Origin: Strigamia acuminata
Lineage: Eukaryota > Arthropoda > Chilopoda > Geophilomorpha > Linotaeniidae
NCBI GenBank assembly: GCA_949358305.1
Contig: OX442318.1
Location: forward strand, 3,148,501 to 3,212,500
Length of the DNA stretch: 64,000 nt
Direction of reading: 5' to 3'
The stretch's first letter is position 1. Each line of letters opens with the position of its first letter. The notes beneath the pieces are model-generated. The model was not told the DNA's origin. It ran no database searches and saw nothing but the letters and a program-made list of their open reading frames with translations. Both the position numbers and the translations under genes were made by a program. Of the stretch, positions 13,401 through 23,691 are shown in pieces.

Positions 13401-15720
13401 AATTGAATTTTCCATGAAATAATTGAATTTTCATCAAAAAAACTGAAAATTTTATGAAAAAATCGAATTCCTCATTAGAAAAATCGAATTCCTCATTAAA
13501 AAAAATCAAATTCAAATTCAAAAAAACCAAAAAACTAAAAAAAAAAAAAATCAAATTCCACCCAACAAAAACCACAAACAAAACTCACTCGGCGTAGTCA
13601 CCGCTGTCGCCGCCACCGTACTAACGGGCTGCGCCACCACCGGCGCAACCGTCTGCACCCCACCAGCCCCACTCAACGTCGGCGCCACCGTCTGACCCAC
13701 AGTCGTCGTCGCTCCCCCCAACTTAATCCCTCCACTCAACCCCGCAAAACTCGTCGCCAACGCCCCACTCCCACTAACCGCCGGCACCGACACCGAAACA
13801 CTACTAATCGGCGCTCCAAACTGATAAACCGGCGCCGCAGGCCCAATCGTCGGCGCGCTCTGCGTCGTCACGCCGAACATCGACGGCGCCGAACTCGCAC
13901 TCACAGCCGCCACCGTCGCCACCGGCGGTGCGCTCACCAAACTCTGTCCAAACATCGAACTTGCAGCCGTCGTCGTCTCGATCGCCGCCATATTCTGTCC
14001 AAAAATAGACGCCGTATTCGTCTGCTGCGTCACCGGAGCGCCGAAACCCACCGAACTCGGTGTGCCGAACGGAACGGTGTTCGGCTGCACCGGCGCCCCG
14101 AAACCGACCGTGTTTTGCTGCACCGGGGTCCCGAAACCAGTATTTTGCTGCACCGGGGCCCCGAAAGTGGTATTCGGCTGCACCGGGGCGCCGTAAGTGG
14201 TATTCGGCTGCACCGGGGCGCCGAATGACACCGAACTCGGTTGAGTGGTTGCACCGAACGATGTTGCACTCGGTTGCGTCATCGCGCCGAAGGTTGGTTG
14301 CGTCGGGGCGCCGAAACCGGTCGCGACCGGTTGAATGTTGGGTCTGAAGCCGCCCGGTTGGGTCAAGGAGCCGAAGGTGAGGCCGGGGACGGCGGTGGTG
14401 GGCGGTGCGATGACGTTTGGGGCTCCGAAGACTTGGTTTTCTATTTGGGGCGTCGGGGCGATCGCGGCGGCGGTTTTGAATAGGGAAGTTCCGGTGAGTT
14501 GGTTGGCGGCGGTGGGTTGGCCGAATGTTACTGCTGGTGCGGTGGTGGCTGCGGCGGAGGCGGAGGCGAGGGAGCCGAAGGAGAAGCCGGTTTGGCCGGT
14601 TGTGGTTGGGGTGGATGTTGTGAAGCCGCCGAAGCCGGTCGCTGGTTGGGTCGGGGTTCCGAAGCCGAGGACGGGCGCTGGGGTCGGTTGGGTGTTGAAA
14701 ACGGATCCGCCGCTGTTTTGGAGAGAAAATAAATGTATTAGATGTGTGAAATGTCAATAGTTTTGTATTTTGTTGAAAAATTGAGCTATTTTGTTGAAAA
14801 ATCAGCAATTTCGAGGTAAAAATCAGCAATTTTGATGTAAAAATCACCAAATTTGATGAAAAAATCGACAATTTTGATAAAAAATCGACAATTTTGATAA
14901 AAAATCGACAATTTTGATAAAAAATCGACAATTTTGATAAAAAATCGACAATTTTGATAAAAAAATCGACAATTTTGATAAAAAAATCGACAATTTTGAT
15001 AAAAAATCGACAATTTTGATAAAAAATCGACAATTTTGATAAAAAATCGACAATTTTGATAAAAAAATCGACAATTTTGATAAAAAATCGACAATTTTGA
15101 TGAAAAAATCGATAATTTTGATGAAAAAATCGACAATATTGCCGAAAATTCAACAATTTTTCAGAAAAATCAGTAATTTTACTTAAAAAATAACAATTTT
15201 TCTAAGTAAACCAACAATTTTGCTAAATAAACCAACATTTTTGCTCAATAAACCAAAAATTCTGTCCAAGAATCAACAATTCCGTCTAAAAAATCAACAA
15301 TTTTAATGTTCGCACCCGAAACTTAAACCGGTGGATGCCCCAAACGGTGCAGCTTGCGGTTGGCCACCAAAAGCCGTCGTCGGTGCCGGTTGCGTAGCAA
15401 AACTCGCTTGTTGTTGCGGCGCTTGTGCGCCGAAACCAAACGTCGACGATGACTGAACCGGACTCGCGAATGAAAAACTCGACGGCTGAGTCGTTTGTTG
15501 CGGCTTTCCAAAATTTGCTCCTGTTCCACCACCGAATGCGAACCCTAAAAAGCACAAATAATTCCGTTAATTTGCTCATTTTTTACACAAATTCAGTCGA
15601 TTTTTTACCAGTTGTGGCCGCCGGTGCATTGGATCCGAACAAACTTACAGCTTGGGTCGTAACGGGTGTTTGACCGAACGTGAAATTACCTCCACTACCG
15701 CTCCCGAATGGTCCAGACAT
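10440..15720 (-). CDS. Nup62: nuclear pore glycoprotein p62 (NUP62)
   Basis: Central-channel FG nucleoporin that forms a trimeric coiled-coil complex with NUP54 and NUP58 and carries the transport barrier. Exons 15720-15609, 15544-15316, 14712-13589, 12142-11769, 11712-11528, 10768-10657, 10598-10440 give 764 aa with matching phases; the last intron is only 58 bp. Residues 1 to about 570 are low-complexity Gly/Ala/Thr/Gln/Pro with many FG, GFG and FGAP repeats. From about 571 the Nsp1_C helical region begins (NFRQLEETINKWTVELEEQE), followed by AENIDAQMKRMAEDLKEI and the hallmark ILNAHMDSLQWIEQN near the C-terminus. Introns 2, 3 and 5 each carry a different 20-bp minisatellite. The 5' end is divergent from the PLPP gene. 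Confidence 0.97.
11100..11430. repeat. 20/22-bp minisatellite in NUP62 intron 5
   Basis: Units AAAATCGAATTTTTACAATA(AC). The left half has 22-bp units ending in AC, the right half (from about 11280) 20-bp units lacking AC, so two length variants sit side by side in one array. Confidence 0.9.
12250..13440. repeat. 20-bp-based minisatellite filling NUP62 intron 3
   Basis: About 1.2 kb of units related to AATTGAATTTTCCATGAAAT. The end nearest exon 3 (13300-13420) is nearly perfect 20-bp repetition; the rest is a higher-order mix alternating 'TTTTCATCTTAAAAATT' and 'CATGAAATAATT' variants. Confidence 0.9.
14850..15140. repeat. 20-bp minisatellite in NUP62 intron 2
   Basis: About fourteen units of AAAATCGACAATTTTGATAA, 20 bp with occasional one-base A-tract expansion; degenerating toward 15300. 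Confidence 0.9.
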
Positions 15721-16170
15721 TTCAACGATTATTATTTCAACTTTTTGATTTCTTCTATTTTTTCACTCGCAATTTAAATGGCGTCGCAAAAATTGCGCCT
15801 TCTGGAGACAAAAATGATCAATTCTCACTAACCGCAGACTGACACTTGATGTTCTATGGAGGTTCCTGTCTGTCCGAATCGGAATAACATAAAAGAAAAA
15901 TAAATTTTATAAAACAAAAGTTAATTTTTTTAATATTTTAAAATTACTAAAATGATTTTATTTTGTAATTTGAAATAATTTTTTAATTTTACTTGGTTTG
16001 GTTCTGGGAATATAGCGACACGGATCTAGAAATGGGACCGGTTCATCGCGTCGTGGGAGGAAATGGCGGTAGATTACCGGGAATGCTCTAACTGATACAG
16101 CCGAATTTATATAAGCAGATACGCCAGCTGATAACGATGTCCTAAAAATCACCGATCGAAGGGTGTAAAC
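15721..16170. promoter_or_regulatory. shared upstream region of NUP62 and the first PLPP gene
   Basis: About 450 bp between divergent start codons. It should contain both promoters and short 5' UTRs. No TATA box is clear on either strand. Confidence 0.35.
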
Positions 16171-19100
16171 ATGGTGGCAATTGGTGTGAAAATAGGAGTG
16201 GACGTCGTTTGTATTTTGATAGGTAAACAAACAATTTTGATGCAAAATTTTGAAAAATTTTGAAAAAATTTGAAGAAAAAAATTTTTGTTTCGAATAATT
16301 TTTTTTTATGTGCAAATTATTTTTATTCAGTCGGCGTACCACTTATTATCTACAAGTTATCGGCCACACCGTTCCATCGCGGTTTTTTCTGCGATGACGA
16401 GAGCATCCGGCATCCTTACCATGAAAGCACTATCAGCAGCTTGGTGCTGTATTTTGTCGGAACCAATACGAATTTCGTAATGGTAATAAAATAAATAGAT
16501 GAATGGATGAATGAATGTGTTAAAAGGGTTTGTGGAGATTGTGGTTGGTGGTGGGCGGCATTGGAAGTTGGCTTGACGTAAATCGCGGTTAAAAATGCAT
16601 TTTTTTAGGCGTGATGAAAAGTGGAGTTTTGAATTTGAGGCTGGAAAATGGAGTTGTTGGGTAGAAATTTGGTTTGCAGTCTGAAAATGAGAGTTATTAA
16701 GCTGGAAATATAGTTTTAAGACTGACAATTTAGTTAATAAGTCATAAAATGCTGTTTTTAGTCTGAAAATTCAATAGTTTGGGCGAAAATGCAGTAAATT
16801 AGCTGAAAAATGCACTTTTTAGTTTAGAATTTTAGTAATTTTGCTGAAAAATGAAGTTCTTTAATACGAAGGCTGGAAAATACTGTTTTTCGGTTGCAAA
16901 ATGCACTATTTCGGCTGGAAAATGCACTTTTTCGACTGGAAAATGCTCTTTTTCGGCAGAAAAATGCTCTTTTTCGACTGGAAAATGCTTTTTTTCGGCT
17001 GGAAAATGCTTTTTTTCGGCTGGAAAATGTTCTTTTTCGGCTGGAAAACGCAATTTTTGGCTGCAAAGTACAGTTTTAAGTCCGAAAATTGAATTTTAAT
17101 GACGAAAAAGAAACCTTACAAATCCAAAATAAATTTCTATAGCCATTAATAGAATTTCCACCCAAAAAATCCATTTTCAGGCACAATTTTACGCAAAAAA
17201 TAAATTTAATGTGACAAAAAATACTCATTTGAAACAAAACAAAAGCAAATAAAGATAATTTCTTCATCTCCGCATTTAAATTTCAGATGATTATCCTGGA
17301 AACATACCGAGCACACTGTTTGAAGTTGGTGCCGCGGAACTTCGGTCGCTACAAACTGCCCGGCGTGTGCTGGGAACTGTACCGAGTGATCGGAGTGTTC
17401 GGCTTCGGCTGCTGCGTCTCCCAATTGACCACCGACATTGCCAAGTACATGGTCGGCCGCCTTAGACCCCATTTCCTTGAAGTCTGCGAGCCCGACGCGA
17501 GTCTGTTAAAGGAATTGTGCAATGATTCTGTCGGATATCACGTCTATGTTGTCCGAGACGTTTGTAGAGGCGATCCTTCCTTGTTAAGAGAAGCTAGGTA
17601 GATATAAAATCTTATTTTTTTTCCAGAATTTTTCGTGTTTTTGGGTGTTTTAAAATGTTTTTTGGCTGGTTTTCATTTTTTTTTTATGATTTTGATATTT
17701 TACTGTTTTGCAGTTTTCCAATTTTATTTCCACGTGTATTTTATGAATTTTTCAAATGTGTTTTCAATTTACTTTGTGATTTTTGATGATTTTTGATGAT
17801 TTTTGATGATTTTTTTGATGATTTTTAATGATTTTTTTTATGATTTCTGAAGATTTTTGATGATTTTTGATGATTTCTGTAGATTTTTGATGATTTCTGA
17901 AGATTTTTCATGATTTCTGAAGATTTTTCATGATTTTTGATGATTTTTTTGATGATTTTTAATAATTTTTTTTTATGATTTCTGAAGATTTTTGATGATT
18001 TTTGATGATTTCTGTAGATTTTTGATGATTTCTGAAGATTTTTCATGATTTCTGAAGATTTTTCATGATTTTTGATGATTTTTTTGATGATTTTTAATGA
18101 TTTTTTTTATGATTTCTGAAGATTTTTGATGATTTCTGTAGATTTTTGATGATTTCTGAAGATTTTTCATGATTTCTGAAAATTTTTCATGATTTCTGAA
18201 GATTTTTCATGATTTCTGAAGATTTTTCATGATTTCTGAAGGTTTTTCATGATTTCTGAAGATTTTTCATGATTTCTGAAGATTTTTCATGATTTCTGAA
18301 GATTTTTCATGATTTCTGAAGATTTTTCATGACTTCTGAAGATTTTTGATGATTTCGGAAGATTTTTCCTGATTTTTTGATGATTTCTTAAGATTTTTGA
18401 TGTATTTTCTTGATTTTTGAAAATTTTTGATGTATTTTTCCTGATTTTTTGATTTTTTCACGATTTCAATAATTTTTTCACAATTTTTATGATTATTCAT
18501 GTTTTTTTTTTATTATTATTCACGTTTTTTAAATGTTTTTTTTATGATTTTTCAGAATTGTTTTCATGATTTTTTCAGAATTGTTTTCATGATTTTTTCA
18601 GAATTGTTTTCATGATTTTTCAACGATATCATGATTTTTTTTATAATTTCTGAGGATTCTTTGATGACACTCTGATTATTTCTGACGTTTCTTTACGTTT
18701 TTTTTATATTTTAGGTTATCGTTTCCATCTGGGCATTCGTCATTTTCAGCATACACGATGGTCTATCTTGCGGTAAATCTAAAATCTAAAATTTTACAAC
18801 AAACTCCAATGAAACCTTCAACCAAATAACGAACCCCTCTTCCTTTCCCAGCTCTACCTCCAATCCAGATGGTCCTGGACCGAATTCAAGCTAATCAAAC
18901 CCTTACTCCAATTCGGCGCCCTCATGATGGCCATGGCGACCGGCCTATCACGTATATCCGACTACAAACACCACTGGAGCGACGTCTTAGCTGGATTTCT
19001 TCAAGGAACCTTAGTGGCCTTGATCATAGTAGAAAAATACAAAACTAAAAACACAAAAACAAAAATTCTAAAACGATTTTTTCCACCGTTTTCAGGCGTT

Positions 19101-19248
19101 TTTCGTTTCCGATCTGTTCAAACCGAAGGAACCACGACGAGACAGCGGGCTTCCACTGCACGCGCAAGCGGGTCAGCGAAGATTTTATTCGTCCGAAGAG
19201 CGTGAGAATGCCAATCCAGGTGCAATTGATGTCCAAGTGGTTCCCTGA
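16171..19248 (+). CDS. phospholipid phosphatase 1/2/3-type (PAP2, wunen-like), copy 1
   Basis: Integral-membrane lipid phosphate phosphatase that dephosphorylates lysophosphatidate, phosphatidate and sphingosine-1-phosphate on the outer leaflet. Exons 16171-16222, 16331-16482, 17287-17597, 18715-18772, 18852-19028, 19096-19248; 300 aa, normal for the family. All three PAP2 signature motifs are intact: C1 [10 protein letters not shown]2 SFPSGHSS with the general acid/base His, and C3 [12 protein letters not shown] with the nucleophile-pairing His and Asp. [13 protein letters not shown] after the first membrane span is typical of LPP/wunen. Phases agree. Introns 2 and 3 hold 20-21-bp arrays. 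A polyadenylation signal AATAAA lies near 19737. It is the upstream member of a head-to-tail pair. Confidence 0.93.
16895..17055. repeat. 21-bp minisatellite in PLPP copy 1, intron 2
   Basis: About seven units related to GGAAAATGCTTTTTTTCGGCT, 21 bp; flanking sequence (16600-16890) contains older, more divergent 'CTGAAAAT' units. Confidence 0.85.
17770..18420. repeat. 20-bp minisatellite in PLPP copy 1, intron 3
   Basis: Units of GATTTCTGAAGATTTTTCAT (20 bp), most regular at 18150-18340. A longer higher-order block of roughly 150 bp containing TTTTTTGATGATTTTTAATG recurs at about 17815, 17945 and 18080. Confidence 0.9.
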
Positions 19249-20278
19249 CACGACCAAACACCCCTTCTCAATGTGAATCCGTGGAATTGGGGCGAAATCG
19301 ATGACCACAATCAAAAATATTTTTACGGAGTCGTTCCTACGACCGTCTAAGATGGTTTTATTTACGTTTATTGCGTTTTTAGAGGTTTATTTCGTTTTGT
19401 TTTGTCTGTTTTATGTGGATTTAGGACCGGAATTGCGAGTTTTTAGTTTATTTTGTTGGTATTTTAAACCTAGGAGGAGTTTTTGGATTATTGGGAAGGG
19501 GTGTTGGGTATGGATGAATGTTTTTTGTGTGTTTTTAATCGTTTAAATGAGTGGTTTTATTAATGAGAGAATTATGTTGGTGGTTTTGCAGGTTTTGAAA
19601 AATTTAAATGATTTCATGTTTTAGTTTTTTTGTTTTTGTTTTTTGTTATTTTTTATTTTTTTTGTCTATTTCCATGTTTCATTGTTGTGCCTCGAACATT
19701 TGTTTGTACTTAGATATGATTTATATTTCACGCATAATAAATATATTAATTTTGGAATCGGTTTTTTAGTCATTTTAGGGTTGTTTGGTGGAGACCATGT
19801 TTAACTGGTTGCCATCTGGTGCCGAGTTTGGAAAATGGAAAAAAATAAAAATAAAATTTAAAAAATAAAAATAAAATTTAAGAATTTTAAATTTTAAAAT
19901 AGAATTGTAGAATTTGAAAATGAAATTTGAATTCGAAGTCTCAATATCTAATTTGTAGATGGCGCATCAGAGCCATACTCGGGTGACTCGTGGTCGGCCA
20001 TCTTGGGTTTGTAGAAGACGGCTGTTTATGATTTTCTGCTCAAAAACATCAAGAACAATTCGAAATTTAAATCAAAAATGACCATTAGGCTTATTTGTAC
20101 GAAAACATGGACGACTTTAACCGGGCAGGCGAAACGACCCTCAACGGGTTTTATATCTCGCGATGATGAGAGGAAAATGTAATAATCTTGTTGTGTCATA
20201 AGTTTAATAATGATAAATTGATAAAGGTGTAAAAATAATAATCTTTTGCAGTTGGGAGGCCATCACGAAGCCATTATC
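19249..20278. other. 3' UTR of PLPP copy 1 and upstream region of copy 2
   Basis: AT-rich; includes the AATAAA signal near 19737. Around 19960-20185 a GC-richer stretch ending in a usable donor (AAAAT|GTAATA) and the acceptor TTGCAG at 20245-20250 suggest a 5' untranslated exon for copy 2. Confidence 0.4.
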
Positions 20279-22888
20279 ATGTGTTCATCGATTTTGAATG
20301 TGGGAGCGGATGTTTTGTGCATTTTTATTGGTAAAGGAAAATCGTTTTGATTTTGTTTGAGATTTTACATTAATAAAATTTTTTTTTTTTTTTTTAAATT
20401 TTTTTAGTCGGTGTTCCGATGTTTTTATCTTATTCGGTAACAGCATTTCAACGGGGGTTTTTTTGCGATGATGAAAGTATTCGATATCCGTATATGAATA
20501 GCACAATCGATGATTTAGTTGTGCATTTTGGAGGTGCTGGTATTAATTTAGCAGTGGTAAATTGTTTAGTTAAAGAGTAAGAAACGGAGTTTTTAAGGGG
20601 AGTGAATTTTCCGATGAAAATTTGAGATTTTCTGATGTAAATTTGAGATTTTCCGATGAAAATTTGAGATTTTCCTATGAAAATTTGAGATTTTCGATGA
20701 AAATTTGAGATTTTCGATGAAAATTTGAGATTTTCCGAAGAAAATTTGATGGAGAATTGAAAAATTTGATGGAAAATTGAAAAATTTGATGGAAAATTGA
20801 AAAATTTGATGGAAAATTGAAAAATTTGATGGAAAATTGAAAAATTTAATGGAAAATTGAAAAATTTGATGGAAAATTGAAAAATTTGATGGAAAATTGA
20901 AAAATTTGATGAAAAATTGAAAAATTTGATGAAAAATTGAAAAATTTGATGAAAAATTGAAAAATTTGATTAAAAATTGAAAAATTTGATTAAAAATTGA
21001 AAAATTTGATAGAAAATTGAAAAATTTGATAAAAAAATTGAAAAATTTGATAGAAAATTAAAAAATTTGTTGGAAAATTGAAAATTTCGCCGAAATTTTC
21101 AAGTAAAAAATAGAAATTTTACACGAAAAATCGAATATTTCCACAAAAAGTTAGATCAAATCAAAACCCCTTTAAAAACATTCACTCCCCATCTAAAAAT
21201 TACCATTTCCCCCCAAAACCAAACCCAAAAACACCAAAAAATCTCCCCAGGTGACCATCCTCGAAGCACTCCAAGCATCCCGACACAAAACCCCAACCCG
21301 ACAACTCATCCAACGACTCTACAACTCCGCCATCCTCTACACCTTCGGCTTCATCACCACCGAACTCACCAGCTCCGTAATCAAAATCATGTCCGGCCGC
21401 CTCAGACCATATTTCCTCACCGTATGCGTGCCAGACCCCTCACTTCTCCTCCATTACTGCAACGACACGCTCGGACACGGCGTCTACGTCCAACAAAACA
21501 TCTGCACCGGCGACCCCCGGGTCTACGATTACGCTCGGACGTCGTTCCCGTCGGGCCACGCGTCGTCAGCGGCTTTTTCGATGGTTCATGTGGCGGTAAT
21601 GGTCGAAAAATGATGAAAGTTTGGAGAGATATATTTTTGATTTGTTGATTTCGGCAGTTGTACGTGGAGAAAAGATGGACGTGGACGGGGATGCGGTTGG
21701 TTAAACCGATGGTGCAGTTTGGAGCGCTTTTTCTGGCGATTGCGTGCGGGTTGACGCGGATTTTGGATTATAAGCATCACTGGGAGGATGTGTTGGCGGG
21801 ATTCGTGATAGGGACGGTGCAGGCGTGTTTGATGGTAAATTTATTTCATTTTATTCAGTTTATTTAATTAATTAATTTTTTATCGATTTGTTTGTTTGAA
21901 TGAATAATTGTGTTCGTTTTTGGTGTGTTTGGACCGAAAAAGATTTAGTTCTGTGTCTAAAAGTTGTATTACAGCAATTTTGTGTTGGAAAATAGCAATT
22001 TTGTGCCAAAAAATGCGATTTTGTGACAAAAAATGCAATTTTGTCCCAAAAAATGCAATTTTGTGCCAAAAAATGCAATTTTGTGCCAAAAAATGCAATT
22101 TTGTGCCAAAAAATGCAATTTTGTGCCAAAAAATGCAATTTTGTGCCAAAAAATGCAATTTTGTGCCAAAAAATGCAATTTTGTGCCAAAAAATGCAATT
22201 TTGTGCCAAAAAATGCAATTTTGTGCCAAAAAATGCAATTTTGTGCCAAAAAATGCAATTTTGTGCCAAAAAATGCAATTTTGTGCCAAAAAATGCAATT
22301 TTGTGGTGTAAAATTAATTTTTATGCACGAAAATAGCAATTTTGCTGAAAATAGCAATTTTGCTGAAAATAGCAATTTTGCTGAAAATAATCAGTTTTGC
22401 TGAAAATAATCAATTTTGCTGAAAATAATCAATTTTGCTGAAAATAATCAATTTTGCTGAAAATAATCAATTTTTATGGATTATAGTAGCAAATTTACAC
22501 TTAAATTTAGCAATTTTGTGCAAAAAAATGAATTTTCATTTTAGGCAAAAACATGCAAACAGCAAATAAAGAAATTTTGTTTATAATTCGTTGTTCACGA
22601 AACAAATGAATTTCTGGTTTCGAAGCGTCTTTAATTCGATTAACTTTGACGTGGAGTGAAAATCGTGGGATTATTAATTATATTACGCATCGTACTTGAC
22701 CTACTTTTTTTGAAAAACAAGAAAAACAAAAACATTTCCAACTTTTAATCTCTTTAACCTTTAAAAATCTACATTTCCAAATTGTAATTAAATTTCTCTT
22801 CCAGGTATTTTTCGTTTCTGACTCGTTCAAGCCGAGAAAAGTCGACGAAGAAAGTGCGCCACTCCTACAAAAACAAACACAACTCTAA
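20279..22888 (+). CDS. phospholipid phosphatase 1/2/3-type (PAP2, wunen-like), copy 2
   Basis: Tandem paralogue of the preceding gene with the same predicted activity on phospholipid phosphates. Exons 20279-20330, 20408-20556, 21251-21595, 21658-21834, 22805-22888; 268 aa. PAP2 motifs are C1 KIMSGRLRP, C2 SFPSGHAS and C3 TRILDYKHHWED; the C3 Ser is replaced by Thr while Arg, His and Asp remain, so activity is likely. First and second exon sizes match copy 1 almost exactly. The intron that splits RLSFPSGH in copy 1 is absent: one 345-bp exon covers both. The C-terminus is shorter. An in-frame extension upstream of the ATG reaches the acceptor at 20250, so a slightly longer protein is possible. 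Confidence 0.9.
20590..21085. repeat. 20-bp minisatellite in PLPP copy 2, intron 2
   Basis: Left part has 'GATGAAAATTTGAGATTTTCC' units; from 20750 units of AAAAATTTGATGGAAAATTG, 20 bp, about sixteen copies with sub-variants (GATGAAAAATTG, GATTAAAAATTG) grouped in blocks, the pattern expected of local unit duplication. Confidence 0.9.
21990..22310. repeat. 20-bp minisatellite in PLPP copy 2, intron 4
   Basis: About fifteen units of AAAAAATGCAATTTTGTGCC, thirteen of them identical. The unit contains no stop codon in any of six frames. A second array of 21-22-bp AATAATCAATTTTGCTGAAA units follows at 22330-22475. Confidence 0.95.
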
Positions 22889-23691
22889 CAAACAAGCGAA
22901 CTAAAACGATTCGTTCCACAATCCTTGAATTTTAAAACGATTTTAATCAATTTCGATTCCATAATTCATGTAATTCAACTTCCAAATACAAATTTCAAGA
23001 CTTATGCAATTTGTTTTTCTTTCATTTCCGATCATAATCTGGAAAAAATTATAACTTTTTCCTGCTATTTCGTCGTGCCACGAGCCGTAAACTATTACCT
23101 CGTTTATTTTTATGTAATTTATGTAATTTACATGAAATAAACTTTAAAAAAAATAAAACATTTATTTTTCTAACATTTCGCCGCCATTTTATTTCTCCAT
23201 AACAACAAGCAAACAAAATTTCGCCATCTGGTGTCCGTAAATAAACGTGAAATAATTATAATCATAATTTTAAAAAATCAATTTAATATAATTTAATATA
23301 AAAAAATTAATAAAAAATGAAATAAAACAAAACAGAAATTAAAAAATAAAAATAATTTCGCTCGGAATTATAATTCAGTCGCAAAATAACAACGGCGCTA
23401 CGTGTCCTTGCCCGCCATTGGCTCCTGGACTTACCGCCCTCTTTCAGTCTCTACGATTAAACCAATTACCCCGTGAAATGAGCCGCTAACCGACCCAAAC
23501 TCAACCCAGGTATTTATTTTCAACCATTTCCCATCTTCCCAACACAAAACTTCACCATTTTCACCAAAAAAAACGATTTATTCCGAAAAAAATTACGATA
23601 CAATCTAGAAAGCAACAAAGTATGACGTCATCGCAACCACCGAGCGCAGGTGTGTGATCCAAGATGGCCTCGCGGTGAGTTGCGCGACGGA
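22889..23691. other. 3' UTR of PLPP copy 2 and hillarin upstream region
   Basis: AATAAA-like signals near 23137 and 23155. The right half contains ATGGCCTCGCG|GTGAGT at 23664, which could be an alternative first exon with a strong donor. No other gene visible. Confidence 0.4.

Noticed and set aside
13804-15156. Longest single open frame in the window (450 codons, minus strand)
   Set aside because: It runs through the intron 2 minisatellite and then reads NUP62 exon 3 in the wrong frame; the real NUP62 frame is supported by FG repeats and splice sites.
21872-22403. Several 90-167-codon frames on both strands
   Set aside because: All translate the 20-bp array of PLPP copy 2 intron 4.
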